DNA of 64,000 nucleotides. Origin: Flavobacterium rakeshii. Lineage in GTDB: Bacteria > Bacteroidota > Bacteroidia > Flavobacteriales > Flavobacteriaceae. The stretch is from positions 124,001 through 188,000 of the forward strand of contig NZ_WOWP01000001.1 of NCBI RefSeq assembly GCF_009741375.1, in the 5' to 3' direction. The translations under genes and the position numbers were made by a program. The notes beneath the pieces are model-generated. The model was not told where the DNA came from and did not search any database. It worked only from the letters and a program-made list of their open reading frames with translations. Positions 29,295 to 38,970 of this stretch are shown here, in pieces (within the stretch, counting starts at the first letter, position 1; the number at the start of each line of letters is the position of its first letter).

Positions 29295-30395
29295 ATGAAA
29301 ATAATTACACACATTTGCAGGGTACTCGTAGGAGTATTATTTATCATATCGGGACTTATTAAGTTAAACGATCCTATGGGATTCTCCTTTAAACTGGAAG
29401 AATACTTTGGCGCCGGTGTGCTTAATATGGAATTCCTTATTCCGTTTGCTCTTGCCATTGCTGTGTTTGTCGTGATATTTGAAGTGATTTTAGGCGTAAT
29501 GCTACTGGTAGGTTTTAAATCGCGTTTTACCACTTGGAGCCTACTGCTCATGATAGTGTTTTTTACCTTCCTTACCTTCTACTCTGCTTACTTTAATAAA
29601 GTGACCGACTGTGGGTGTTTTGGTGATGCCTTAAAGCTTACCCCTTGGGAATCGTTCACTAAAGATGTAGTGTTGCTTGTACTGGTATTAGTACTGTTTT
29701 TCAATAAAAACCTTATTAAACCTATAGCAAAGCCAGCAGTAATCAATACTGTAGTGCTAGTAAGTTTTGTGTTTTGTGCCTGGTTTGGTTACCATGTGCT
29801 TAACCACCTTCCTGTAAAAGATTTCAGGGCTTACAAAGTAGGAACCAACATACAAAAGGGTATGGAGATACCTGAAGGTGCTCCAAAGTCGGAATACGAA
29901 ATGGTATTTGTTTATAAAGTAAACGGTGTTGATACCGAGTTTACCGATAAAGAACTGGATAAAATTCCTGCTGATGCCGAGTTTGTAGACCGTATGGATA
30001 AACTTGTAAAAGAAGGTTATGTTCCGCCAATTCACGATTTCTCTCTTGAAAGAGACGGTGTAGACCACACTGCAGAGTTACTGGAAGATCCTAAAGTAAT
30101 ACTTATCATATCGTACAATCTTGATAAAGCAAGTGCCGACGGACTTGCAAAACTGAACGACTTTGCTAAAAAAGCAGGCGAAAGAGGTTACAAAGTAGTA
30201 GGTGCAACAGCATCTGACGAAACAGTTATTGCTGACAAAACAGCTAACTATAACCTTAATTTCGACTACATGTTTTGTGATGCCACTGCTCTTAAAACTA
30301 TTATCAGGGCTAATCCGGGTATAGTGGTACTAAACTATGGTACTATAGTGCAAAAAGCACACTGGAATGATATTGACGAAGTTTCACTACCATAA
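29295..30395 (+). CDS. DoxX-like (BT_3928 family) membrane protein with thioredoxin-like tail
   Basis: 366 aa. The N-terminal half has four TM segments (about 5-22, 48-72, 78-97, 117-135) with DoxX/MauE-type features: SGLIKLNDPMGFS and DCGCFGDAL between TM3 and TM4. A further TM lies at about 152-168. The C-terminal half (about 230-366) looks like a thioredoxin fold (KVILIISYNL, GYKVVGATAS), but no CxxC is present. The family is conserved in Bacteroidota beside folP and tpiA; a role in redox or methylamine-dehydrogenase-like electron handling has been guessed but is unproven. Confidence 0.85.
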   Translation: MKIITHICRVLVGVLFIISGLIKLNDPMGFSFKLEEYFGAGVLNMEFLIPFALAIAVFVVIFEVILGVMLLVGFKSRFTTWSLLLMIVFFTFLTFYSAYFNKVTDCGCFGDALKLTPWESFTKDVVLLVLVLVLFFNKNLIKPIAKPAVINTVVLVSFVFCAWFGYHVLNHLPVKDFRAYKVGTNIQKGMEIPEGAPKSEYEMVFVYKVNGVDTEFTDKELDKIPADAEFVDRMDKLVKEGYVPPIHDFSLERDGVDHTAELLEDPKVILIISYNLDKASADGLAKLNDFAKKAGERGYKVVGATASDETVIADKTANYNLNFDYMFCDATALKTIIRANPGIVVLNYGTIVQKAHWNDIDEVSLP

Positions 30396-30407
30396 TACCA
30401 CAACACT

Positions 30408-30623
30408 ATGTCAAACTCTAAACAACCCAATACTTTAAAACCATTTTTAGGTATTGCTTTCTTTTACTTTTTGGGTTTTATGCTAACCCGTAAAGGATCG
30501 ACAGATACTACCATAGGCACTATAATGATGGTTCTCGGATGGTTGTTGCTTGTAATCTCTATGGTACTTGCTATAATTTTTATTTTCCGGGTTTTTAAAG
30601 ACGCTTTTAATAAAAAGAAATAA
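30408..30623 (+). CDS. Small two-TM membrane protein
   Basis: 71 aa with two hydrophobic segments (about 11-25 and 36-62) and a basic tail (KDAFNKKK). No family recognised. It is 12 bp after the DoxX-like gene and 8 bp before another small membrane gene, so it is likely part of the same transcript. Confidence 0.65.
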   Translation: MSNSKQPNTLKPFLGIAFFYFLGFMLTRKGSTDTTIGTIMMVLGWLLLVISMVLAIIFIFRVFKDAFNKKK

Positions 30624-30631
30624 AGTTTGAG

Positions 30632-30832
30632 ATGAAAATTTTTAAATCATATCTGAGTTTTTTACCACTATGCCTCGGCTTGTATCATCTATTTATAGCA
30701 AAGCATGATTTAAGCACATACAATGGGGGGTTCATGGTAATAATAGGATTACTGCTTACAGTAAATTATGGGTATAATTTTTCAAAATGGCTTTACTCAA
30801 AACTTTATCCAATAATTAATAAAAATAATTGA
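30632..30832 (+). CDS. Small membrane protein
   Basis: 66 aa, two hydrophobic segments (about 8-24 and 35-46), ending NKNN. Its TGA overlaps the TTG start of the permease gene (TTGA), suggesting translational coupling. No family recognised. Confidence 0.6.
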   Translation: MKIFKSYLSFLPLCLGLYHLFIAKHDLSTYNGGFMVIIGLLLTVNYGYNFSKWLYSKLYPIINKNN

Positions 30833-31905
30833 TAAAATACCTTCTATACAAAACAGGATATGCACTGTTAACCCTTTTTGGGGTTGTTACAGTGATATTC
30901 TTTTTGTTTACGGTATTACCCGGCGATCCTGCCCGCATGATGCTGGACCAAAATGAAAACAGCGAGCAACTTGCCATTATCAAAAAGAAGTACGGATTTG
31001 ACCAGCCTGTTTCAAAACAGTACCTGTATTATTTAAATGACCTTTCTGTACTGTCATTTCACAGTAGAAACCCAAACGATTACACTTACCTTACGGAAGG
31101 AAAATACAATGCAGCCAAACTGTTTATCATAGGCAACACTACTACCGTACTGAAAACACCCTACCTAAGGGAAAGTTTCCAGAAAAACGGAAAAAAGGTA
31201 ACTCAGGTTATAGGCGATACATTACCCAATACCGTAGTACTGGCAACTTCTGCCATTATTATTGCCATAATAATAGGGATAATACTGGGTATACTCTCTG
31301 CCCTTTACAAAGACACCTGGATAGACAGGCTTATTGCTCTTGTAAGTACACTGGGTATGAGCGTACCTTCTTTCTTTGCGGCTATATTATTTGCCTGGGT
31401 ATTTGGTTTCCTGTTACACAAATACACCCATTTAGACATGACAGGCAGCCTTTATGAAGTTGATGACTTTGGCGAAGGCAAATACATAAAATGGAAAAAC
31501 CTTATTCTCCCTGCCATAGTGCTGGGTATACGCCCGCTTGCCGTAGTAATACAACTTATGCGTAACTCCCTGCTTGAAGTTTTCAGTCAGGATTATATCC
31601 GTACAGCAAGGGCAAAAGGATTAAGCGAAATACGTATTATAAGGAAACATGCCCTTAAAAATGCGCTTAATCCGGTAGTTACAGCTATTTCGGGATGGTT
31701 CGCCTCCATGCTTGCCGGAGCCGTTTTTGTGGAATACATTTTTGGGTGGAACGGATTGGGTAAAGAAGTTGTAGAAGCCTTAAACACGCTCGATCTTCCG
31801 GTCATAATGGGATCAGTACTGGTAATTGCAGCTACTTTTGTTGTTATCAATATCCTTGTCGATATTATTTATGCCTACCTTGATCCAAGAATACGATTAA
31901 GTTAA
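30829..31905 (+). CDS. ABC transporter permease, DppB/OppB type
   Basis: 358 aa from a TTG start that overlaps the preceding stop. Six TM segments; N-terminal YLLYKTGYALLTLFGVVTVIFFLF with the PGDPAR motif (about 30-35) typical of peptide/nickel permeases, and the cytoplasmic EAA loop YIRTARAKGLSEIRIIRKHALKNALNP (about 257-283). It differs from most in a long insert after the first TM (about 70-130). No ATPase, second permease or binding protein is adjacent, so its partners must be elsewhere. Confidence 0.88.
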   Translation: MIKYLLYKTGYALLTLFGVVTVIFFLFTVLPGDPARMMLDQNENSEQLAIIKKKYGFDQPVSKQYLYYLNDLSVLSFHSRNPNDYTYLTEGKYNAAKLFIIGNTTTVLKTPYLRESFQKNGKKVTQVIGDTLPNTVVLATSAIIIAIIIGIILGILSALYKDTWIDRLIALVSTLGMSVPSFFAAILFAWVFGFLLHKYTHLDMTGSLYEVDDFGEGKYIKWKNLILPAIVLGIRPLAVVIQLMRNSLLEVFSQDYIRTARAKGLSEIRIIRKHALKNALNPVVTAISGWFASMLAGAVFVEYIFGWNGLGKEVVEALNTLDLPVIMGSVLVIAATFVVINILVDIIYAYLDPRIRLS

Positions 31906-32003
31906 GGCTAACTCCCTTTTTACGAAAACGATATAATAGTTTTTCCTGCTTAAATCCTACCAAATATTTCATTTTTAAACGATATTTGTTCGGTCAGTTA
32001 TTG

Positions 32004-32011
32004 TAAATTTG
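32004..32011 (+). promoter_or_regulatory. -7 promoter box for TlpA-like gene and tpiA
   Basis: TAAATTTG 21 bp before the ATG at 32032; a TTG at 31986-31988 is 15 bases upstream, shorter than ideal. Confidence 0.5.
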
Positions 32012-32031
32012 TTACTCTTAACAACAAAAAA

Positions 32032-32532
32032 ATGAAAAAACTACTGATATTACCAGTGCTTTTATTCGGACTTTTTTCATGTGCGCAAAATACGCCTACA
32101 AACTTTAGTGAGCAGGCTTTAAGCGATAACATGAAATCGACCGACGGTACAGAAGTTACCTTTAAGCAAATACTGGAAAAACATAAAGGAAAAACCATAG
32201 TAATAGATATTTGGGCATCATGGTGCCCTGACTGTATTAAAGGAATGCCAAAGGTACACGACCTGCAAAAACAGTTCCCGGATGTTACATACCTTTTCCT
32301 ATCGTATGACAGAACTGAGGAAGCATGGCTAAAAGGCATTGAGAAATACAATGTACAGGGAGACAACTACCTTATTGGTTCAAAATGGAAAGGCGGCGCT
32401 TTTAGCGAGTCGGTTAAACTGGACTGGATTCCGCGTTACATGGTAGTAGACAAAAAAGGAAACATAGCACTTTTCAGGGCTATTGAAGCCGATGACGAAA
32501 AACTTATATCGATATTAAAACAACTGAAATAA
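32032..32532 (+). CDS. TlpA-like thioredoxin-fold lipoprotein
   Basis: 166 aa lipoprotein (signal ILPVLLFGLFSC, Cys17). Thioredoxin fold with active site WASWCPDCIKGMP (CxxC = CPDC) after VIDIWASW. Such proteins reduce or exchange disulfides in the periplasm. Overlaps tpiA by 1 bp (TAATG). The physiological partner is unknown; proximity to the DoxX-like protein, which has a CxxC-less thioredoxin-like tail, is suggestive only. Confidence 0.9.
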   Translation: MKKLLILPVLLFGLFSCAQNTPTNFSEQALSDNMKSTDGTEVTFKQILEKHKGKTIVIDIWASWCPDCIKGMPKVHDLQKQFPDVTYLFLSYDRTEEAWLKGIEKYNVQGDNYLIGSKWKGGAFSESVKLDWIPRYMVVDKKGNIALFRAIEADDEKLISILKQLK

Positions 32533-33284
32533 TGAGAAAAAAAATAGTTGCAGGTAACTGGAAAATGAATAACGACAGCCAGCAGACCCAAGCTTTGCTA
32601 AGCGACATTTTAAACAAAAGACCACAAGATACAGCTACTAAAATTGTAGTAGCGCCAACATTTGTAAACCTACAAAGCGCTGTAATACAAACTAAAGGCA
32701 GCAATGTAATTGTAGCAGCACAAAACATGCATCAGGCAGAAAGTGGTGCCTTTACAGGTGAGATTTCTGTAGGGATGCTAAAAGGTATTGATGTAAACAC
32801 TGTTATTTTAGGTCACTCTGAAAGAAGGGCTTACTTTGGTGAAACCAACAGTATACTAGCCGAAAAAGTAAATACAGCTTTAAAACACAACCTTACTATC
32901 ATTTTCTGTTTTGGTGAAGAACTTGCCGACAGACAAAGCGGAAACCATTTTAACGTGGTAGAAAGCCAGTTAAGAGAAGGTTTATTCCATATTGGTGAAA
33001 GCCAGTGGACCAATGTTGTATTGGCTTATGAGCCGGTATGGGCTATTGGTACAGGCGAAACCGCTTCTCCGGAGCAGGCACAGGAAATGCACAACTTCAT
33101 CAGGACGCTTATTAAAGAAAACGTAAGTGCCGATGTATCTGAACATACTTCTATCCTTTACGGAGGAAGCGTAAAGCCGGACAACGCTCAGGAGATTTTC
33201 TCTAAGCCTGATGTTGACGGCGGACTTATAGGTGGTGCAGCGCTTAAAGCTGACGACTTCCTTGCTATAGTAAACGCTATCTAA
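32532..33284 (+). CDS. tpiA: Triosephosphate isomerase
   Basis: 250 aa, full length glycolytic enzyme interconverting dihydroxyacetone phosphate and glyceraldehyde 3-phosphate. Active site: GNWKMN (Lys about 11), VILGHSERR (His about 97), AYEPVWAIGTG (Glu about 168), and the phosphate-binding LYGGSV and GLIGGAALK. Followed by a strong terminator. Confidence 0.98.
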   Translation: MRKKIVAGNWKMNNDSQQTQALLSDILNKRPQDTATKIVVAPTFVNLQSAVIQTKGSNVIVAAQNMHQAESGAFTGEISVGMLKGIDVNTVILGHSERRAYFGETNSILAEKVNTALKHNLTIIFCFGEELADRQSGNHFNVVESQLREGLFHIGESQWTNVVLAYEPVWAIGTGETASPEQAQEMHNFIRTLIKENVSADVSEHTSILYGGSVKPDNAQEIFSKPDVDGGLIGGAALKADDFLAIVNAI

Positions 33285-33311
33285 TTATAATAAACACAAC
33301 AAACATGTTTG

Positions 33312-33341
33312 AAAAGCGGTAACAATTGTTACCGCTTTTTT
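33312..33341 (+). terminator. Terminator after tpiA
   Basis: Perfect palindrome AAAAGCGGTAACAA / TTGTTACCGCTTTT followed by further T, 28 bp past the stop. Confidence 0.9.
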
Positions 33342-33521
33342 ATTAAAAACAACTATCAAAACACTGCTAATTAACTTTTACATTACCTTGTTTACATAAA
33401 ATTTACTATTTATAAACACTACAACGATATAACTTAATGTTAGGTTGTTCCGCAATTAATGGTAAAGTAAAAACTGACATAGATTTTTGCACGTGATAAC
33501 AAACCACCAGAAAAAAATCGT

Positions 33522-36500
33522 ATGTCTAAAAATTACTTCTCAAAACTTATGCTGCTATTAGGGTTCTCTCTGATATCTCAATTATCAGGAGCACAAACCC
33601 TTATACACTACTGGAACTTCAACGACAACGCGTCTGAAGCGGCCATCACAGCCCCATCCCTGTCTTACGTTACAGGAGCATCGATAACTGCATTTGCAGG
33701 AACCGAAAGTATAATTGACTACTCAGGAGGTACAGGACAAAATTTTGATGTACAAAACCTAAACGCACAAAACGGCGATGTTGCCGGTTCTCACCTTCGT
33801 TTTAACGACCCCATAGGCGGTTCGCTTGAATTTGCCCTGCCAACAACAGGTTTTGAAGATATAATGATAAAGTTTGCTACCCGCCGTTCGGGTTCAGGAG
33901 CAGGCACACAAAACTGGTACTATTCTACCGATGGTACTACCTTTACCCTACTTACCACAGTAGCTCCTAATAACGGAGATCCTGCACTAGCTACATTAGA
34001 CCTTACAGCTATCACTGCTGCTAACGATAATGCTAACTTCAAACTTAAAGTAGAGTTTGAACAGGGTGACGGAGGTACTGGTGGTAACAACCGTTTTGAT
34101 AACTTCACTGCCGAAGGTAACGTAGTAGGTGGCGGAGACCCAATTGCTCCGGTTGCAACTGTAACACCTGCTAACAATGCGGTAAACATAACAGTAGCTA
34201 CCCTACCTACCATTTCGTTTAACGAAGATGTAAGACTAGCCGATAATACAGCTATAACAAATACTAATATTGATGCAGTGGTAGAGCTTAGGTTAAACAA
34301 CGAGTCGGGAACAGCAGTTCCGTTTGACGCTACCTTTACCGATAACACAATCACCATCACTCCTGCTGTTGCATTATTAAACAGTCAGCAGTACTATGTT
34401 GCACTTCTTGCCAACACTATTGAGGATATGAGCGACAATGCCATAACCGAAACACAATCTTCTACCTTTACAACTATATCTCTACAAACAGAATTTTCTG
34501 CCGGAGATATGGCTTTTGTAGCCTACAGGATGAATGCCAGTGGTACAGAGGATGAAGTAGCCCTTATGACTTTTGTAGATATCGCAGCGGGTACATTTAT
34601 CACCCTTACCGATTCTAAATATACAACTAACGCACAGCCACAATGTACCGATGGTGTTGTATGGACAGCTACAAGCTGCGTTCCTGCAGGTTCGGTTATA
34701 ACCATACAAACTTCTGCACTTATTACCAGTACAGGTACTGTAACAGGTGGTGATTTCGGACTAAGCTCCGGTGGTGACCAGGTAATTGTTTATGCCGGTA
34801 CTGCAGAAGCTCCAAACTACATTACAGCCATGTCGTCTAACCAGTGGCTTACAGAAAATACAAGCTGTGGCGGTAGCAACTCTATGCTTCCTGCCGGTTT
34901 AACAGATGGTACAAGCGCTGTTAACCTAAGCACTGCACCGGGTAATGAAGCAGGTAATACTGCTAATGCTTACTATAACGGTACTCAGGAAGGTACTCCT
35001 GCCGAACTTAAAGCTGCAATACTTAACCCTGCAAACTGGGTGGGTGCTGCTGCCGGAACCGATGCTCAGGAATGGCCTACATGGAGCTTCCCTAGCTCGC
35101 CAACAGTTCAAAATGTAACTGTAGTAAACGCAACAACTATAGAACTTACTTTCAACCATGAGCTTAATGCTACAAGTGCTGCATTAATAACAAACTATAC
35201 AGGTATTAGCGGACTTACAACTGCTGTTGCAAACGGTAACATGGTAACGCTTACTTATGCTACTGCTTTTGAAGCCGGTATGGAGTACTCTCTTATGGTT
35301 AACGGTATTGCCGATGTGAATGATATTGTAATGGCATGTGAGTATACTTACACTTTTACATACAACACACTTATCTCTTTTGATGAGACATTTATCATAG
35401 TAAACGAAGATGCAGGCACACTTGACCTTGTACTTAATCTTGAAGGCCCTGCTACTGCTTCGGTTGACTTAGTGGTTAAAGCGGCTCCGTTTAGCACTGC
35501 CGATGAGAATGACTTTACCTTTACCACTCAAACCCTAAACTTTACAGGTAGTAGTGATCTTACTCAGGTAATATCTATCGCTATAACAGATGATAGTATT
35601 GAAGAGCAGGCTGCCGAATATTTTGTACTTAGCCTGGAAAACCCTGTAGGTGTAGAAATTACAGGAGATAGTTTTGCTACTATCTATATTAAAGATAACG
35701 ACAGAATGGCTCCGGTGCCTAACCACAGCATTGAGCTTGACTATATAGGAAGTTTTGATCCTTCAGGGACTAACGAGAGTACCTGCGAAATTGTAGTACA
35801 CGACCCTGAAACACAAAGATTATTCACTACAAGTGCTGTTGCAGGTTTCCTTGACATTGTAGATTTTTCAGACCCTACTGCTCCATCGGTAGTATCGTCT
35901 ATAGATATGAACTCTTATGGCGGAGTAACCAGCGTAGCAGTACACGACGGTATTGTGGCTGTAGCTTCTCCAAACGCTGAAGAACACCTTGACGGTAGCG
36001 TGGTATTTTTTGATACCGATGGTACCTTTATCGCTCAGGTAACTGTAGGGGCACTACCGGATAATATCTCTTTCACTCCGGACGGCACTAAAGTACTTAC
36101 GGCTAACGAAGGTCAGCCAAAAAGTGATTACTCTGTAGACCCGGAAGGTTCGGTAAGTGTTATTGACATCTCTGGCGGAGTTGAGTCGGTTTCACAAACT
36201 AATGTGACTACACTTTACTTTACTGATTACAACGCTCAGGAAGCTGAACTTTTAGCAACAGGTGTTAGAAAAGTATATGCAGGCAGCACACTTTCTCAGG
36301 ATTTAGAGCCGGAATATATCACATCGAGCGCTGATTCTCAAAAAGCTTGGGTTTCACTACAGGAAAACAATGCAATTGCAGAGATTGACTTAGTTAATAT
36401 CGCTGTAGCAGACATCTGGTCACTGGGTACTAAAGACCTTAGCATTCCTGGTAACGGTTTTGATATTTCAGATAATAATGATGAAATACTTATTGCCAAC

Positions 36501-37454
36501 TGGCCAATACAGGCATACTACATTCCTGATGCCGTGGCAAACTATAATGTAAACGGTGTAAACTACATCATCACTGCAAACGAAGGTGATGAGAAAGAGT
36601 ACGACAACTTTGAGGAAAGAACAACAATAGGTAACAGCGGTTACAATCTTGATGCTACTGCATACCCACAGGCAGAAATGCTTAAAAAGAGCTTCAACGC
36701 AGGTCGTATGAGAGTAACTAATGTAAACGGTAATCTTGATGAGGATACGGAATTCGAACAGATATACTGCCTTGGTGCACGTTCGTTCTCAATTTTCAAT
36801 GCAGATACTAAAGCGATTGTTTTTGATAGTGGTGACGACTTTGAAATGTATACTTCTACAGATGCTTCAATAAGCGCCCTGTTTAACTCAGACAGTGAGG
36901 AAAACGAACTTAAAGGAAGAAGCCGCGCTAAAGGTCCGGAGCCGGAAGGTGTAACAGTTGCACAAATTCAGGACAGAACATTTGCCTTTATAGGTTTAGA
37001 GCGTATAGGTGGTGTTATGGTTTATGATATAACCGACCCTAACGATGTGAAATTTACAGATTATAAAAACAGCCGTAGCCTTACAGCTTATGAAGGTGAC
37101 CACGGCCCGGAAGGTATCACTTACATTAGTGAAGCCAACAGCCCTGACGGAAAAGGTTATGTGATTATTGCAAACGAGATAAGCGGTACATTAAGTATAT
37201 ATGAGGTGAATGCCGAAGCTCTTGGAACAGGTGATTTCACTTTAGCACCAAAAACCTTTGTGGTATTCCCTAACCCGGTTGCCGATGGTACAGCTTACTT
37301 TAACCGTGCTGCCGATGTTGAGGTATATGACCTTAACGGAAAACTGATACATTCTGCCAAACAGGCATTAAAGATAGATACAACAAATATGACTTCGGGT
37401 ATATATATCGTGAAAACATCCGAAGGCATTGTAAAGAAACTGGTAGTTAAGTAG
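33522..37454 (+). CDS. Choice-of-anchor I family secreted protein with T9SS sorting domain
   Basis: 1310 aa. Signal peptide 1-24 (ending LSGAQ). Domain order: beta-sandwich with HYWNFNDN (about 25-200), Ig-like Big_5-type domain (about 208-318), lamin-tail-like domain (about 325-495), a second Ig-like domain (about 500-615), Calx-beta-like domain (about 620-725), a choice-of-anchor I beta-propeller (about 735-1230; landmarks PEGVTVAQIQDRTFAFIGLE and DHGPEGITYI), and a C-terminal type IX sorting domain (VVFPNPVADG ... GIYIVKTSEGIVKKLVV). Exported across the outer membrane by the type IX system and probably cell-attached; propeller activity unknown. An unusual triple GTTAAGTAG repeat begins at the stop codon. 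Confidence 0.88.
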   Translation: MSKNYFSKLMLLLGFSLISQLSGAQTLIHYWNFNDNASEAAITAPSLSYVTGASITAFAGTESIIDYSGGTGQNFDVQNLNAQNGDVAGSHLRFNDPIGGSLEFALPTTGFEDIMIKFATRRSGSGAGTQNWYYSTDGTTFTLLTTVAPNNGDPALATLDLTAITAANDNANFKLKVEFEQGDGGTGGNNRFDNFTAEGNVVGGGDPIAPVATVTPANNAVNITVATLPTISFNEDVRLADNTAITNTNIDAVVELRLNNESGTAVPFDATFTDNTITITPAVALLNSQQYYVALLANTIEDMSDNAITETQSSTFTTISLQTEFSAGDMAFVAYRMNASGTEDEVALMTFVDIAAGTFITLTDSKYTTNAQPQCTDGVVWTATSCVPAGSVITIQTSALITSTGTVTGGDFGLSSGGDQVIVYAGTAEAPNYITAMSSNQWLTENTSCGGSNSMLPAGLTDGTSAVNLSTAPGNEAGNTANAYYNGTQEGTPAELKAAILNPANWVGAAAGTDAQEWPTWSFPSSPTVQNVTVVNATTIELTFNHELNATSAALITNYTGISGLTTAVANGNMVTLTYATAFEAGMEYSLMVNGIADVNDIVMACEYTYTFTYNTLISFDETFIIVNEDAGTLDLVLNLEGPATASVDLVVKAAPFSTADENDFTFTTQTLNFTGSSDLTQVISIAITDDSIEEQAAEYFVLSLENPVGVEITGDSFATIYIKDNDRMAPVPNHSIELDYIGSFDPSGTNESTCEIVVHDPETQRLFTTSAVAGFLDIVDFSDPTAPSVVSSIDMNSYGGVTSVAVHDGIVAVASPNAEEHLDGSVVFFDTDGTFIAQVTVGALPDNISFTPDGTKVLTANEGQPKSDYSVDPEGSVSVIDISGGVESVSQTNVTTLYFTDYNAQEAELLATGVRKVYAGSTLSQDLEPEYITSSADSQKAWVSLQENNAIAEIDLVNIAVADIWSLGTKDLSIPGNGFDISDNNDEILIANWPIQAYYIPDAVANYNVNGVNYIITANEGDEKEYDNFEERTTIGNSGYNLDATAYPQAEMLKKSFNAGRMRVTNVNGNLDEDTEFEQIYCLGARSFSIFNADTKAIVFDSGDDFEMYTSTDASISALFNSDSEENELKGRSRAKGPEPEGVTVAQIQDRTFAFIGLERIGGVMVYDITDPNDVKFTDYKNSRSLTAYEGDHGPEGITYISEANSPDGKGYVIIANEISGTLSIYEVNAEALGTGDFTLAPKTFVVFPNPVADGTAYFNRAADVEVYDLNGKLIHSAKQALKIDTTNMTSGIYIVKTSEGIVKKLVVK

Positions 37455-37475
37455 TGTTAAGTAGCAGTTAAGTAG
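37446..37475 (+). repeat. Triple GTTAAGTAG direct repeat over the stop codon
   Basis: GTTAAGTAG occurs at 37446-37454, 37456-37464 and 37467-37475. The first copy is the last three codons (Val-Lys-stop) of the choice-of-anchor I gene. The other copies lie in different frames. Confidence 0.8.
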
Positions 37476-37492
37476 TTTCGTGTTTTTTTTCA

Positions 37493-37524
37493 AAAAAAAA
37501 TCCTGCCGGTGGGCAGGATTTTTT
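37493..37524. terminator. Bidirectional terminator between choice-of-anchor I gene and porin
   Basis: Stem AAAAATCCTGCC / GGCAGGATTTTT with loop GGTG; A-run on one side and T-run on the other serve both convergent genes. Confidence 0.9.
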
Positions 37525-37555
37525 ATTAGTAGTAAACACAATTAATTAAATATGG

Positions 37556-38773
37556 TTAAATACCTATTTCTACCTGAAAACGTACTAACCAAACCTGTTT
37601 TGAATCACCATTATAATAACTACGGTCATCCATAGAAACTTCCATTTGGGCTTTAAAAGTATGTTCCCAAATATATTTTGTTACACCAACACTGTACTGG
37701 TTAATGTTTGGTGTAAACGTTTCAATATCCTTATGCACCTTTTGTGTAGAGAAACGACCTATAATCTCATAGTCAGACGGGAAAAGGTGACTTAACTGGT
37801 AGTCAAACCCATGCCCTGTAAACACATAGTTAAAGTCGGTCACATCATCAGGGTTGTAAGTCACCGGGTTTTTAGCTGTTCTTTGCATGTAAGCCGTTTG
37901 GAACGACCATCCATCATACTTAAACATAGCGTCTAAAAGTAACGACTGCATATCCCTTTTCTCAAACAGGTAGTTACCTAACTGTCCCTGTGTTTTTCTT
38001 GCTTTGTTATTAAACTGGTAAGCTCCCGAAACCATTACTTTTGGTTTGTCTTCTCTTTTAAGGTCCCCTTCAAAAAAGGTACCGTTATTTTTAAAGGCAC
38101 CAAACGGATAAAGTTCTACTTTACCTGTGTAGGCAAGTCCGTTATCAGGTTCTTTGGTAGAGTTCCTACCCTCACCCATACTTATAGCTCCTTTAAAGTT
38201 GTATGAAAATTTATCAAGGAATTCGTTTAGGTTATGCACCTGAAAACCAAAATCCCTGTCTATTGTAAATCGTGCATTGTTTATAGTACGGTCTGTTAAC
38301 TGTAGCGCTCCCGATGAGTTAATACGCTGGCGGTTACCTGGTAGTTTTGTTTGACCGAAACCAATATTCCAGTGTTTGTTAGGGCGATAAAATACAATCG
38401 CATCACGTATAATGTTTACGTTTTCACCTTCGTGTGCCTGGCCTACATCGCCCGGAGCAAAAGAAAGCTGGATAGCATAAAGGAATTTTGGATCCCCTAC
38501 ATAACCGTCAAAACGAAGCCTTAATCTACGAATCTGTCCGTCAATGGTACTCTCTCCTTCAGATTCTACATAAGACATCCTGTTTTGCATCCTGAAACGG
38601 ATATTAAACTGGAAAAGACTATCGGGCGTAGTTAAACCTACTCCCTTACCATAACTGTAGTATGGAAGAGCCGAAAGTTTTAGGTCATTATTATTTTTGG
38701 TCTTCTCGATTGTCACCTGTGCCGAAGCCGCAAGACCCACAAATAATAAAAGTGTGATTAATGTTGTTTTCAT
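37556..38773 (-). CDS. Porin, phosphate-selective OprO/OprP type
   Basis: 405 aa. Signal peptide MKTTLITLLLFVGLAASAQ. Mature beta-barrel with alternating aromatic strands; family features are QIRRLRLRFDGYVGDPKFLYAIQLSFA and YRPNKHWNIGFGQTKLPGNRQRI, ending with VRFQVEIGI. Related proteins let phosphate or polyphosphate across the outer membrane, but Bacteroidota members are poorly characterised and selectivity cannot be read here. Convergent with the choice-of-anchor I gene. Confidence 0.85.
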   Translation of the reverse strand: MKTTLITLLLFVGLAASAQVTIEKTKNNNDLKLSALPYYSYGKGVGLTTPDSLFQFNIRFRMQNRMSYVESEGESTIDGQIRRLRLRFDGYVGDPKFLYAIQLSFAPGDVGQAHEGENVNIIRDAIVFYRPNKHWNIGFGQTKLPGNRQRINSSGALQLTDRTINNARFTIDRDFGFQVHNLNEFLDKFSYNFKGAISMGEGRNSTKEPDNGLAYTGKVELYPFGAFKNNGTFFEGDLKREDKPKVMVSGAYQFNNKARKTQGQLGNYLFEKRDMQSLLLDAMFKYDGWSFQTAYMQRTAKNPVTYNPDDVTDFNYVFTGHGFDYQLSHLFPSDYEIIGRFSTQKVHKDIETFTPNINQYSVGVTKYIWEHTFKAQMEVSMDDRSYYNGDSKQVWLVRFQVEIGI

Positions 38774-38947
38774 TTCTGTGTTTCGTGTGTTTTTTTCGTG
38801 TTTTTCTTAACCTTACATTAATGCATATTTTGCTTTTTTATTAGCAAACATTTGGTAATTTTAGCGCTAATTCATTACCATAAGGCACGTTTGTAAAGTT
38901 TGCGCAAACTTAATATTAATTATCACTGCCTTGTGTTATGTTAATGT

Positions 38948-38955
38948 TACCTTTG
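38948..38955 (+). promoter_or_regulatory. -7 promoter box for prmA
   Basis: TACCTTTG; transcription about 7 bases later would begin near 38961. This excludes the in-frame ATG at 38938 and supports the start at 38971. Confidence 0.6.
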
Positions 38956-38970
38956 CGGAAAATTAAAGTT

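Noticed and set aside
30829..31905. Complete peptide ABC transporter operon
   Set aside because: Only one permease is present; no ATPase, second permease or binding protein is adjacent.
33312..33341. Palindrome after tpiA as an operator
   Set aside because: Its T-run and place just past a stop codon fit a terminator.
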